Assembly: GCA_963422775.4 (NCBI GenBank)
Contig: CAUJSJ030000032.1
Location: 1-64,000, forward strand
Origin: Pelomonas sp963422775
GTDB lineage: Bacteria; Pseudomonadota; Gammaproteobacteria; Burkholderiales; Burkholderiaceae_C
Reading direction: 5' to 3'
DNA: 64,000 nt
Shown piece after piece: positions 41,093 through 56,905 of this stretch. Within the stretch, counting starts at the first letter, position 1, and the number at the start of each line of letters is the position of its first letter. The notes under the pieces are model-generated. The model was not told the origin of the DNA. It saw only the letters and a list, made by a program, of their open reading frames with translations, and did no database searches. A program made the translations under genes and the position numbers.

Positions 41093-43225
41093 ATGAGTCA
41101 ACCTGTTCACTCCATCGCCCGTCAGGTCTCGATGACAGGAGCCGTCGCGGTCGCTGCCGTGCTGCTGGTCGTCAGCCTCGTCGTCGGCACCCTGCTCAAG
41201 CGCTCCGCCAACCAGCAGGTGCAGACCTGGGTGGGCGACAAGGCCTCGTCCCTGGTCGACGCGATGCAGGCCATGGACGAGGTCGCGGCCAAGCAGATCC
41301 AGCGCAGTTTCGGCTCCTTCAGGCAGGAGTTCGGCCCCAGCTTCGCGCTGGACGAGGCCACCGGTGAGATGCGTGACTGGGGCCCCAAGTTGAACGGCAA
41401 CTTCACGCAGGTCGACAAGTTCGCGGCCGTCAACGGCGGCGTCGCGACGGTCTTCGCGGCCAAGGGCGAGGACTTCGAGCGCATCACCACGTCGCTGAAG
41501 AACGAAAAGGGCGAGCGCGCCATGGGCACGCTGCTCGACAAGCAAGGCAAGGCCTACGCTTCGGTCAAGGCCGGCAAGCCCTTCACCGGCCGTGCCGTGC
41601 TGTTCGGCCGCGCCTACATGACTCACTACGAGCCGATCAAGAGCGACGCCGGCAAGGTCATCGGCATCCTCTTCGTCGGCTACGACCTCGACGCCTTCGA
41701 GCAGGCAATGGACCGCATGGCCGGCAGCGCCAAGTTCTTCGAGCATGGCGGGACGTACATCGTCGCCATGCCCAGCGACCCTGCCAAGGCCCAACTCGCT
41801 GCCCACCCGACGGCCAAGGGCAAGCTGCTGTCCAGCGTCGCGTCGGGCTTCGAGAAGCTGCTGGCCGAGCAGAAGGAGAGCGCCGTCATCCTCGAGGACG
41901 TGCCCGACGTGCTCGGCAACGGCCTCTCCGACAACTTCGCCGTCGCGCGCAAGAGCGACAAGACGGGCTACTGGGTCGTTGCCCAGGTCTCGCACGGCGA
42001 GGCCGGCGCCGCCGGCCGCTCGACGTTGTGGTTCTTCTGGAGCGCGCTCGCACTGACGGCCGTGGGCCTGGGCTTCGGCCTGCTGTGGATGATGCGTCGC
42101 TGGGTGGCTCAGCCACTGGCGTCGCTGCAGCGGGCCGTGGGCGCCATCGCCGATGGCGATCTCAGCCAGTCGGTCAGCAGCAGCCGCAATGACGAGATCG
42201 GCTCGCTGATCCAGGACACCGAGAGCATGCGCCAGCGCCTGGCCTCCACCATCGGCACGGTGCGCAATTCGGTCGACAGCATCGGCACCGCCAGCAGCGA
42301 GATCGCGACCGGCAACCTCGACCTGAGCCAGCGCACCGAGCAGACAGCCAGCAACCTGCAGAACGCCGCGTCGTCGATGAGCGAGCTGACCGGCACCGTG
42401 CGCCAGACGGCCGACTCGGCCCGCACGGCCAACCAGCTCGTGCAGTCCGCCGTGTCGGCGGCCACACGCGGCGGCGAGGTGGTGGGCCAGGTCGTCACGA
42501 CGATGGACGAGATCAACGTGGCCAGCAAGAAGATCTCCGACATCATCGGCACCATCGATGGCATCGCCTTCCAGACCAACATCCTGGCATTGAACGCCGC
42601 GGTGGAAGCGGCACGCGCCGGCGAGCAGGGACGCGGCTTCGCAGTCGTGGCGGGCGAGGTGCGCTCGCTGGCCAGGCGCAGCGCCGAGGCCGCCAAGCAG
42701 ATCAAGGCCCTGATCGGCAACAGCGTCGAACGCGTCGAGAACGGCGCCCGCCTCGTGCAGGCGGCCGGCACGACGATGGGCGAGATCGTCTCCAGCGTGC
42801 AGCGCGTGCAGGACATCATTGGCGAGATCAGCTCAGCCGCCACCGAGCAGAGCGAGGGCATCGCCTCGGTCAACACTTCGGTCGTACAACTCGACCAGAT
42901 GACGCAGCAGAACGCCGCGCTGGTGGAGGAATCCGCCGCTGCCGCCGAGAGCCTGAAGGAGCAGGCCCAGCGCCTCGTCGAGGCGGTGGCCGTGTTCCGC
43001 GTCGCGGGCAGTGAATCACATCGCGCTGCGGCGCCTCGGCCGGCCGCGCCCAAGCCCGCCCCGTCTGCCGCCCACAAGCCGGCATCGACACCCAGGGCCG
43101 CTGCATCACCACGCCCTGCTCCGGCCATCAAGAAGGCGGCCGCCAAGCCGGCGCCCGTGGCTGCGCCGCGGCCAGCGCCGGCAGCCGCCCCTGCCACCGC
43201 AGAAGGCGACTGGGAAACCTTCTGA
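41093..43225 (+). CDS. Methyl-accepting chemotaxis protein with periplasmic Cache-type sensor
   Basis: 710 residues. The first membrane helix is at about 14-36. A periplasmic sensor (about 37-310) resembles the Cache3/Cache2 fusion type, including GRAYMTHYEPIKSDAGKVIG. The second helix is at about 310-332, then HAMP, and a signalling hairpin with GIAFQTNILALNAAVEAAR. A roughly 65-residue Ala/Pro/Lys tether follows and ends in DWETF, matching the xWxxF docking pentapeptide for CheR. The ligand cannot be named. Confidence 0.95.
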   Translation: MSQPVHSIARQVSMTGAVAVAAVLLVVSLVVGTLLKRSANQQVQTWVGDKASSLVDAMQAMDEVAAKQIQRSFGSFRQEFGPSFALDEATGEMRDWGPKLNGNFTQVDKFAAVNGGVATVFAAKGEDFERITTSLKNEKGERAMGTLLDKQGKAYASVKAGKPFTGRAVLFGRAYMTHYEPIKSDAGKVIGILFVGYDLDAFEQAMDRMAGSAKFFEHGGTYIVAMPSDPAKAQLAAHPTAKGKLLSSVASGFEKLLAEQKESAVILEDVPDVLGNGLSDNFAVARKSDKTGYWVVAQVSHGEAGAAGRSTLWFFWSALALTAVGLGFGLLWMMRRWVAQPLASLQRAVGAIADGDLSQSVSSSRNDEIGSLIQDTESMRQRLASTIGTVRNSVDSIGTASSEIATGNLDLSQRTEQTASNLQNAASSMSELTGTVRQTADSARTANQLVQSAVSAATRGGEVVGQVVTTMDEINVASKKISDIIGTIDGIAFQTNILALNAAVEAARAGEQGRGFAVVAGEVRSLARRSAEAAKQIKALIGNSVERVENGARLVQAAGTTMGEIVSSVQRVQDIIGEISSAATEQSEGIASVNTSVVQLDQMTQQNAALVEESAAAAESLKEQAQRLVEAVAVFRVAGSESHRAAAPRPAAPKPAPSAAHKPASTPRAAASPRPAPAIKKAAAKPAPVAAPRPAPAAAPATAEGDWETF

Positions 43226-43230
43226 CGAAA

Positions 43231-43257
43231 AAGGCCCGCTCATCGCGGGCCTTGTTT
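43231..43257. terminator. Bidirectional terminator between mcp and alaS
   Basis: A perfect 9-bp stem (43231-43239 with 43245-43253). A T-rich run follows on the plus strand (GTTTC) and a better one on the minus strand (TTTTTC). It sits in the 51-nt gap between the convergent genes. Confidence 0.85.
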
Positions 43258-43276
43258 CATCGGGGGCTGAGTTGCT

Positions 43277-45901
<2,625 letters not shown>

Positions 45902-46005
45902 TCCGGGGCTTCCTGGAAAAGGTCTGTGACAAGGAGGGGCGATTGTAGGGAGGGGGCTTTGCGTCCCGGCGGTAGAGTGCCGATCAAATCGATTGGAGAT
46001 CCCCG

Positions 46006-47490
46006 ATGGACGCGAATTCCCCGCTGGCGGCGCTTGACGACGCCGGCCTGTTGCGCACCCAGGCGCTGATCAACGGCGAGTGGGTGGGCGGCGGCGCCAC
46101 CTTCGCCGTGACCGACCCTGCCACCGGTCGCGAGCTGGCCCAGGTGGCCAACCTCGGCCGCGCCGATACCGAGGCGGCCATCGCCGCCGCCGCCAACGCG
46201 CTGACCGCCTGGCGCGCCAAGCCGGCCAAGGAACGTGCCGCCGTGCTGGTGCGCTGGCAGCAACTGCTCGTCAAGCATGCCGACGACCTGGCCCGGCTGA
46301 TGACGGCCGAGCAGGGCAAGCCGCTGGCCGAGGCGCGCGGCGAGGTGGTCTATGGCGCGAGCTTCCTGGACTGGTTTGCCGAGGAAGCCAAGCGCGTCTA
46401 CGGCGAAACCATTCCGACGACCGACCCGACCAAGCGCTACCTGGTCATCAAGCAGGCCGTGGGCGTCTGCGCCGCCATCACGCCGTGGAACTTCCCGCTG
46501 GCGATGATCACGCGCAAGGTCGCCCCGGCGCTGGCTGCCGGCTGCACCGTCATCATCAAGCCGGCCGAGGCGACGCCGCTGACGGCACTGGCGGCCGCCG
46601 AGCTGGCCCAGCGCGCCGGCATGCCGGCCGGTGTGCTGAACGTGCTGACGGGCGATTCGGCCCAGTCCATCGAGATCGGCCATGTGCTGTGCGAGAGCGA
46701 TGTCGTCAAGCACCTGTCCTTCACCGGCTCCACCGAGGTCGGCCGCATCCTGATGAAGCAGTGCGCGCCGTCCATCAAGAAGCTCAGCCTGGAGCTGGGC
46801 GGCAACGCGCCCTTCATCGTCTTCGACGACGCCGACCTGGACTCGGCCGTCGAGGGTGCCATCGCCAGCAAGTACCGCAACGCCGGCCAGACCTGCGTCT
46901 GCGCCAACCGCATCTACGTGCAGGCCGGTGTCTACGACGCCTTCCTGGAGAAGTTCGCAGCCAAGGTGGCGGGGCTGAAGACGGGCAATGGCTTCGAGGC
47001 CGGCATCAACGTCGGCCCGCTGATCGACGACCAGGCGATGCAGAAGGTCGAGACCCACGTCGCCGACGCGATCGCGCTGGGCGCCAAGCTGCTGGCCGGC
47101 GGCAAGCGCATCGAGACCGCCGGGGGCAACTTCTTCGAACCCACGCTGCTGGCCGATGCGACGCCGCAGATGCTGTGCTCGCGCGAGGAAACCTTCGGGC
47201 CCGTCGCGCCGGTGTTCAAGTTCCAGACCGAGGCCGATGCGATCCAGCTCGCCAACTCGACCGAGTTCGGCCTGGCCAGCTACTTCTACAGCCGCGACAT
47301 CGGCCGCATCTTCCGCGTGGGCGAGGCGCTGGAGTACGGCATGGTGGGCGTCAACACGGGCCTGATCTCCACGGCCGAGGTGCCGTTCGGCGGCGTCAAG
47401 CAATCGGGCCTGGGCCGCGAGGGCGGGCGGCAGGGCATCGAGGACTATGTCGAAGTGAAATACCTCTGCCTGGGCGACATCCAGAAGTAG
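46006..47490 (+). CDS. gabD: NAD(P)-dependent succinate-semialdehyde dehydrogenase
   Basis: 494 residues, ALDH superfamily. Catalytic C297 is in NAGQTCVCANRIYVQ, general base E263 in SLELGGNAPF, and the coenzyme motif is TPWNFPLAMITRK. The MKQCAPSIKKLSLELGG-type context and the length match GabD enzymes, which oxidise succinate semialdehyde to succinate in the GABA pathway. Related glutarate-semialdehyde dehydrogenases are the main alternative. No gabT is adjacent; the gene stands alone. Confidence 0.9.
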   Translation: MDANSPLAALDDAGLLRTQALINGEWVGGGATFAVTDPATGRELAQVANLGRADTEAAIAAAANALTAWRAKPAKERAAVLVRWQQLLVKHADDLARLMTAEQGKPLAEARGEVVYGASFLDWFAEEAKRVYGETIPTTDPTKRYLVIKQAVGVCAAITPWNFPLAMITRKVAPALAAGCTVIIKPAEATPLTALAAAELAQRAGMPAGVLNVLTGDSAQSIEIGHVLCESDVVKHLSFTGSTEVGRILMKQCAPSIKKLSLELGGNAPFIVFDDADLDSAVEGAIASKYRNAGQTCVCANRIYVQAGVYDAFLEKFAAKVAGLKTGNGFEAGINVGPLIDDQAMQKVETHVADAIALGAKLLAGGKRIETAGGNFFEPTLLADATPQMLCSREETFGPVAPVFKFQTEADAIQLANSTEFGLASYFYSRDIGRIFRVGEALEYGMVGVNTGLISTAEVPFGGVKQSGLGREGGRQGIEDYVEVKYLCLGDIQK

Positions 47491-47511
47491 TCGGTTCACG
47501 CAAGCATGAAA

Positions 47512-47534
47512 AAGGGGCCCTTTTGGGGCCCCTT
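47512..47534. terminator. Bidirectional terminator between gabD and the TonB receptor gene
   Basis: A perfect 9-bp stem (47512-47520 with 47526-47534). The minus strand continues into TTTTTC, so it mainly serves the TonB receptor; on the plus strand the T run is short. Confidence 0.8.
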
Positions 47535-47578
47535 CGCGTTGGCAGGACCGATGAGGCGGTCCGACCTTTCTGCTCTGT

Positions 47579-50500
47579 TTAGAACTCGTACTTGGCCGTG
47601 ATCTGCGCGGCCCACTGCGATTCGCCCTTGACTTGGCGCAACGTGTAGTCGTCCACCACCGGGTTGACCTGGTAGATGTACTTGCCGCTCGCATCCAGAC
47701 CGACGTAGTTCACGAAGGTGCGGCGCTGACCACCGGCCGAGCTGAAGCCGATCTCGTTGGTACGGCCCCAGCGGTTGTTGATCAGGTTGCCGAAGTTCAG
47801 GATGTCCAGCGTCAACACGCCCTTGTGCTTGGCCGTGAAGCCCGGGATCTCCTGGCTGACACGCACGTCGAAGCTGTTCACGAAGGGCGAGAACGCGCTG
47901 TTGCGCTTGACAACGCCGCCCTTGGCTTCGCGCAGGCCCTTGTTGGCGTCCACGATGCTCCAGAACAGGGTCTCGTTGGCCTTGTTCGTGGCGGTATCGC
48001 CCAGGAAGACCACTTCGCCCGAACCGAAGCCCGTCGGCACGTACATCAGGTCGTTGCCGGCGATGCCGTCGCCGTTCAAGTCGTTGCGATAGGTCCAGCT
48101 GTAGGGCTTGCCCTTGCGGCCTTCGTAGAACACGCCGACGGTGGTCTTGTACTTGCCGATCAAGGCCTGGGACCAGTTCAGCGACGCGCTGAAGCGATCC
48201 TTGATCAGATAGGCCGAGTTGGCAGCCACGTCCTCGTTCGGGTTGTAGATCGAACGCGAGTTGTAGTTCGAGTTCGACGTCGAAGAGGTCAGCGGGCTGA
48301 CTTCGGTGGCCGAGGTGCGCGTGTAGGCCACTTGCCAGCCGAGACCGGACTTGGCAGGGCTTGTCAGCGAGAGCGTGACAGCATTGCCGCCGCCCTTCTC
48401 GGTACCCGTAGCCAACAGCACGTTGCCGAACGCGGCATTCGACAGCGCCTTGTTGCGGGCACCGCCGCTCGTGGCCGAGCTGGCGCAGACCGTACCGGCC
48501 GTCGTCTGGATGCCGCCAGTGGCGCTCCAGCACAGCGGGTTGTACGCGGCCGGCGTGTAGAACAGGTCACGGCCGTCCGTACCTTGGCGAGTGGCGTTGC
48601 CGAGGTTCAGGTGCTGGTAGTAGACGCCGTTCTTGACCTTGGTGTAGACCCACTCGGCGCCAGCGACGAGGCCCATGGGCAGCTCGGCGTCATAGGCCAG
48701 GTTCATCTTCCAGACCGAAGGCTGCGTCAGCGACGGATCCAGCAAGTCGACGTTGGCCGCCGGCGTGGCATTGGCAAAGTTGGTCGGCTGCTTGGTCGGG
48801 TCCGGGTTGAACAGGCCATCGCTCGTCGCGCAGGCCGAGAACGCGCCGCCGCAACCGAAGACACGCGTGGCCAGGCCGGTGTTCGAGTAGGGGTTGGACA
48901 TCCAGACGTTGGCTGCCGCACCCTGGAACAGACCGAAGCCGCCACGAACCTGCTTCTTCTGATCGGCCTTGGCGTCGATGATGTACTTGAAGTCGAAGCG
49001 CGGCTGGACCAGGTCCTTGCCGTCCGCCGTGACCGTGTTGTCGCGGCCCAGGCCGCCGGTGGCGCGGGTGACCAGGTTGCCGTTGAAGCTGCCGGCGACG
49101 GGCGCGGCTGCAACAGAGGCGTTGGCCTGAGGCCTGTCGCCGGTGGAGATCTGGTCGTAGCGCAGACCGAAGGTCAGGCTCAGCTTGCTGTTGACCGACC
49201 AGGTGTCCTGCAGGAACACGCCCTTGTTGGCCATCGCCCACTTGGCGATGCCCGCGTCCAGCGAGCCGCCGGCAACCGGCACCTGCACTTGGTACGACGT
49301 CGGACGGCCGCGCTGGAAGTTCTCCAGCACGGCGGCTTCGAGCAGCGCCGGCGTCAGTGCCGAGCAGGTGACGTTGCCGGTCAGGCCGGGCGTCGTGTAG
49401 CGGTCGGCAGCGGGCGTGGCGGCGGTGGTGTTGAAGCAACCGAAGGTGTAGTTGCCGTTCACGTTCTGGAAGAACGCGTTGTAGACCTTGTTGTTGCTGT
49501 AGTCGCCACCGGCCTTGATTTCATGGTCGCCCATGACCAGATTGGCGCCGAAGTAGCCGTCGAAGGTCTTGGTGTCGAGCACGTTGAACTGGCGGCTCAG
49601 CTCGGTGCCGAAGTTCAGGAAGCGGCTGCCGGTGTTGATGCCCGCTGCAGAGCCGGCAGGAGCGGCGCCCGTGAACTGCAGGCCGATGGCCGGTGCGTTG
49701 ACGGTGTTCTGCGGAATGCTGTTGTAGTCCCGATTGGAAAGCTTCAGCTCGGTCGAGAAGTTCGGCGTCCAGTCGGCGAACCACTGGCCGACGACGGTCT
49801 CGATCGTCTTCTTCTGGTTCCACCACCACGACGTCAGGTTCAGGCCGGTGGCGCTGTAGGAACCGAAGTTGGTTTCGGCCTGATCGGTCTTGGCGTAGCG
49901 GACGTTGGCGCGGTGGTTCTCGCTGATGTTCCAGTCGAGCTTGAGCAGCGCGTCCTTGACCGAAACCGGCGCCGGACCATTCGGCGTGCCGATGTCCATG
50001 CCGTATTTGTCCTTGGCGATCTTGGTCGCGGCGTCGATGGCGGCCTGAGAGATCGCCACGTTGGTCAGCGCGCCGCCGGCGGGGCCGAACTCGGGCTGTG
50101 AGCGGTTGCTCTTCAGCTCTTCATAGGCCGCGAAGAAGAACAGCTTGTCCTTGATGATCGGGCCGCCCAGGGTCACGCCCTTGGTGTCTTCCTTGTAGGG
50201 CAGGAAGGCGAACTGGGTGTTGGTGGTGCGGTTGAAGCGGCGGCCACCCATCTTGTCGTCGCGATAGACGTAGTAGGCGCTGCCCTTGAACTCGTTCGTG
50301 CCCGACTTGGTCACCGCGTTGATGTTGGCGCCGGTGTAGCCCTGCTGGCTGACGTCGTAGTTCGAGATGTTGACCTGCACCGACTGGATCGCGTCGATGG
50401 AGATCGGCTGCTTGATCGTCGGCAGGTTGTTGGCTTCGAGGCCGAAGGTGTCGTTGATGCGCACGCCGTCGACCGTGATCGAGTTGTAGCGCGAGTTCTG

Positions 50501-51052
50501 GCCGCCGGCGGAGATTTCGCCGCGTTCCTTGTCGGTCTGCGACAGGCGCGGATCCTGACGGGCATAGTCCTGCAGGTTGCGGGCGATGGAGGCGTAGGCG
50601 TCCAGTTCCTGACGACCCAGGCTGGTACCGGCGCCGCCGCTCGACGCGGCGAACTTGCTGTTCGCAGAGGCGCTGCCCGTCACGACAACGGCTTCCAGCG
50701 TCTGGCCGCCCAGGCGAATGTCGAAGTTCAGGCTTTCGGCCAGTTGCAGATAGATGTCGTCCTGGCTGCTCTTGTCCGAGCCCTTGACGGCCGTGACCGA
50801 GTAGGGGCCGCCGACGCGCAGGCCGCGGACGTTGTAGCGGCCTTCGCCGTCGGTGACGAACGTGTTGGCCGAGCCGGACTCACGGTGCAGGATGGTCACG
50901 GTGGCGCCGGCCACCGGTTTGCCATCCGACGTCGTCACGCGACCGCCGATGGCAGCCGTCGTGTTCTGCGCCATGGCGGGCGCGGCGGCCACGATGGCCA
51001 CGGCGGCGCACAGCGCCGACAGCGGGAATCCAGACCCAAACCTGTTGCTCAT
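47579..51052 (-). CDS. TonB-dependent receptor with carboxypeptidase-regulatory-like domain (Oar type)
   Basis: 1157 residues from the ATG at 51052, which has AGGAG eight nt upstream; a GTG at 51061 is less likely. The signal peptide ends AAPAMAQ. A CarboxypepD_reg-like beta-sandwich (about 33-110) begins TAAIGGRVTTSDGKPVAGA. The plug follows (about 125-265), with SITVDGVRINDTFG, and then a very long barrel ending in Phe (AAQITAKYEF). Oar-like receptors import or secrete large substrates. No neighbouring gene indicates the ligand. Confidence 0.92.
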   Translation of the reverse strand: MSNRFGSGFPLSALCAAVAIVAAAPAMAQNTTAAIGGRVTTSDGKPVAGATVTILHRESGSANTFVTDGEGRYNVRGLRVGGPYSVTAVKGSDKSSQDDIYLQLAESLNFDIRLGGQTLEAVVVTGSASANSKFAASSGGAGTSLGRQELDAYASIARNLQDYARQDPRLSQTDKERGEISAGGQNSRYNSITVDGVRINDTFGLEANNLPTIKQPISIDAIQSVQVNISNYDVSQQGYTGANINAVTKSGTNEFKGSAYYVYRDDKMGGRRFNRTTNTQFAFLPYKEDTKGVTLGGPIIKDKLFFFAAYEELKSNRSQPEFGPAGGALTNVAISQAAIDAATKIAKDKYGMDIGTPNGPAPVSVKDALLKLDWNISENHRANVRYAKTDQAETNFGSYSATGLNLTSWWWNQKKTIETVVGQWFADWTPNFSTELKLSNRDYNSIPQNTVNAPAIGLQFTGAAPAGSAAGINTGSRFLNFGTELSRQFNVLDTKTFDGYFGANLVMGDHEIKAGGDYSNNKVYNAFFQNVNGNYTFGCFNTTAATPAADRYTTPGLTGNVTCSALTPALLEAAVLENFQRGRPTSYQVQVPVAGGSLDAGIAKWAMANKGVFLQDTWSVNSKLSLTFGLRYDQISTGDRPQANASVAAAPVAGSFNGNLVTRATGGLGRDNTVTADGKDLVQPRFDFKYIIDAKADQKKQVRGGFGLFQGAAANVWMSNPYSNTGLATRVFGCGGAFSACATSDGLFNPDPTKQPTNFANATPAANVDLLDPSLTQPSVWKMNLAYDAELPMGLVAGAEWVYTKVKNGVYYQHLNLGNATRQGTDGRDLFYTPAAYNPLCWSATGGIQTTAGTVCASSATSGGARNKALSNAAFGNVLLATGTEKGGGNAVTLSLTSPAKSGLGWQVAYTRTSATEVSPLTSSTSNSNYNSRSIYNPNEDVAANSAYLIKDRFSASLNWSQALIGKYKTTVGVFYEGRKGKPYSWTYRNDLNGDGIAGNDLMYVPTGFGSGEVVFLGDTATNKANETLFWSIVDANKGLREAKGGVVKRNSAFSPFVNSFDVRVSQEIPGFTAKHKGVLTLDILNFGNLINNRWGRTNEIGFSSAGGQRRTFVNYVGLDASGKYIYQVNPVVDDYTLRQVKGESQWAAQITAKYEF

Positions 51053-51490
51053 CCCAATCACTCCTGTTGTGCGCGCGGCAGGCGCGCGGCTGATATGTCG
51101 AAAGTCGTCACGGAAACGTCACGCAACGCTTGCCGCGGTTGCGTCGCCTGGCTTCCAAAGGAGGCACGGCGGCAACGGTGACGGAATTGTCATGACTTTC
51201 TGTGACAGAACTTTACGGGTAAGTCAGAAGTGGCCATTTCTAGACACCCGCACCCAGGGAGCAGGCACTGCGGCAGTGCGTCATGTCACCACGGCGTCAC
51301 CTAGGGAACCGCCCGCAGCGCAGGGATTCTGATGGTGAAGTCCGCCATGCCCGGCCGCGAACGCACCATATTGGTGCTATTCTTTCTGGAATGTAAACTT
51401 TCGAGCCAAAGCCCGCCTTGTCGCGAAACCGCGACAAACTCGGGCCACAAAGCCACTTCCAAGATCGCGGCCTCTTCAAGCCCAACCGCC
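51053..51490. other. Divergent intergenic region (TonB receptor / 5'-nucleotidase)
   Basis: 438 nt without a convincing gene. A sigma-70-like promoter for the nucleotidase lies at 51371-51399. Around 51190-51215 there is an imperfect inverted repeat (TGTCA ... TGACA). No clear promoter for the TonB receptor was recognised. Confidence 0.55.
51371..51399 (+). promoter_or_regulatory. Sigma-70-like promoter of the 5'-nucleotidase gene
   Basis: TTGGTG (51371-51376), a 17-nt spacer, and TAAACT (51394-51399). The surroundings are AT-richer than the rest of the window. The predicted leader is about 85 nt. Confidence 0.55.
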
Positions 51491-53170
51491 ATGGCACACA
51501 CCCCTTCCTTTCGCCTCGGTGCCGGCCTCGTGCTCGGCTTCCTGCTTGCGGGCTGCGCAACGCAGCAACCTGCAAGCACGACCGAGCTGACGCTGCTGTC
51601 CATCAACGACTTCCACGGCAATATCCAGCCGGCCAAGCCGACGCCGCTGATGCCCCGCCTGCCCGACCCTGCCACCGGTGAGGTCAAGGCCCAGCCGGCG
51701 GGCGGCGTGGCCCACCTCGCCACGGCCCTGGCCGAGCTGAAGGCCAAGAATCCGCAGGCCCTCGTCGTCGCAGGCGGGGACCTGATCGGTGCGTCGCCGC
51801 TGATCTCCAACCTGCTGCGCGACGAGCCGACGCTGGCGGCCATGTCCGAGCTCGGCATCTCCGCCAGCGCCCTGGGCAATCATGAGCTGGACGCTGGCCT
51901 GCCCGAGCTGCTGCGCCAGGCGCGCGGCGATTGCGGCGCCAACGGCTGCCTGTGGCCGGGCTACAAGGGCCCCGGCTTCCCCTACCTCGGCGCCAATGTG
52001 CTGGACGCAGTGACGGGCAAGCCCCTGCTGCCCACGCACGTCATGAAGCAGGCCGGCAGCCTCAAGGTCGCCATCGCAGGCGTCGCAACGCTGGAGACGC
52101 CCCACGTCATCGTCGCCCGCGCCATCAAGGGCATCCGTTTCGCCGACGAGGCCGACACGCTGAACGCCCTGGTGCCCCAGCTCAAGGCCGAGGGCGCGCA
52201 GGTGCTGGTGGCCGTCATGCACGAAGGCGGCGTGCAGGGCCAGGGCACCGGGGCCAACGATCCGAGCTACGCCTGCCCGACGCTGACCGGCCGCGTGCAG
52301 GACATCGCCAAGCGGCTCGACCCGGCCTACGCCATCATCATCGGCGGCCACACCCACCAGGCCTACACCTGCAAGATCAACGGCCGCCTCGTCGTGCAGG
52401 CCGGCAGCTACGGCGGCTGGATCACGGAGAGCCACCTCAAGCTCGACGCCACCGGCCGCGTGCTGGAAGCCACGGCCCTCAACCACCCGGTGCTGCAGTC
52501 CGTCTACGCGCCCAACGCCGCGCTGGCCGACCTCGTCGCCCGCGCCGCTGCGCTGACGGAAGCCGCCCGCAACAAGCCCGTCGCCACCCTGCCCCGCGGC
52601 GCGACCCGCTTTGCCAAGGAGCCCAACGGCGACGCTGCGCTCGGCAACCTCATCGCCGACAGCCAGCTCGCCTACGCGCGCAAGCAGGGCCCGGCGGACA
52701 TCGCCTTCATGAACCCGGGCGGCATCCGTGCCGACCTGACGGTGGAGCCCGGCAAGCCCACGACCATGAGCGACCTGCTGGCCGTCCAGCCCTTCGGCAA
52801 CGACATCGTCGCGCTGACGCTGACCGGCCAGCAGCTCTGGGACATCCTGCAGCGCCAGCTGCCCAAGGGCGATGCCGCGCCACGCATGCTGCAGCCGTCT
52901 TCCACGCTGCGCTATCACTGGCGCGCAGGCGCCGACGGCACGCCACAGCTGGGCGAGATCCTCATCGACGGCCTGCCGCTGAACCGCGCCCGGGACTACC
53001 GCGTCGTCGTCAACAACTTCCTGTCCGAAGGCGGCGACGCGCAGGCCGGCTTCAAGCACGGCCGCGACCGCGCCGTGCTGGGCACCGACATCGACGCCCT
53101 CGTCGAGTTGCTGCGCGACAACGCCCAGGCCCTGCCCCAGGCCGCGCCGGGCCGCATCGTGCGCGATTGA
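51491..53170 (+). CDS. Lipoprotein 5'-nucleotidase / metallophosphoesterase (UshA-like)
   Basis: 559 residues from the ATG at 51491, which opens a lipoprotein signal peptide with lipobox LAGC (Cys22). The upstream open frame to 51332 runs through the promoter and is not used. The metallophosphatase domain has INDFHGNIQ, a GNHELD motif and GGHTHQAY, which bind two metal ions. The C-terminal 5'-nucleotidase domain has NPGGIRADL and VVNNFLSEGGD. It should hydrolyse nucleotides at the outer or inner membrane surface. Exact substrate not determined. Confidence 0.92.
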   Translation: MAHTPSFRLGAGLVLGFLLAGCATQQPASTTELTLLSINDFHGNIQPAKPTPLMPRLPDPATGEVKAQPAGGVAHLATALAELKAKNPQALVVAGGDLIGASPLISNLLRDEPTLAAMSELGISASALGNHELDAGLPELLRQARGDCGANGCLWPGYKGPGFPYLGANVLDAVTGKPLLPTHVMKQAGSLKVAIAGVATLETPHVIVARAIKGIRFADEADTLNALVPQLKAEGAQVLVAVMHEGGVQGQGTGANDPSYACPTLTGRVQDIAKRLDPAYAIIIGGHTHQAYTCKINGRLVVQAGSYGGWITESHLKLDATGRVLEATALNHPVLQSVYAPNAALADLVARAAALTEAARNKPVATLPRGATRFAKEPNGDAALGNLIADSQLAYARKQGPADIAFMNPGGIRADLTVEPGKPTTMSDLLAVQPFGNDIVALTLTGQQLWDILQRQLPKGDAAPRMLQPSSTLRYHWRAGADGTPQLGEILIDGLPLNRARDYRVVVNNFLSEGGDAQAGFKHGRDRAVLGTDIDALVELLRDNAQALPQAAPGRIVRD

Positions 53171-53315
53171 GCGGGTGCGCGCCACGCCACTCGGACAGCG
53201 CACTAGGGCAAACCTGTAACTTCTTGTAGCTACCCAGCCGCGGTTCCCTGACGGCGCCGTCCTAGACTCGAAGCGCCCGGCAATGCACGTCGGGCGCCAG
53301 CGGTTCGGGGGAGCG

Positions 53316-56872
<3,557 letters not shown>

Positions 56873-56905
56873 CTTGAAGGCTGACTTCCGGCGCCGCCGG
56901 AACTT

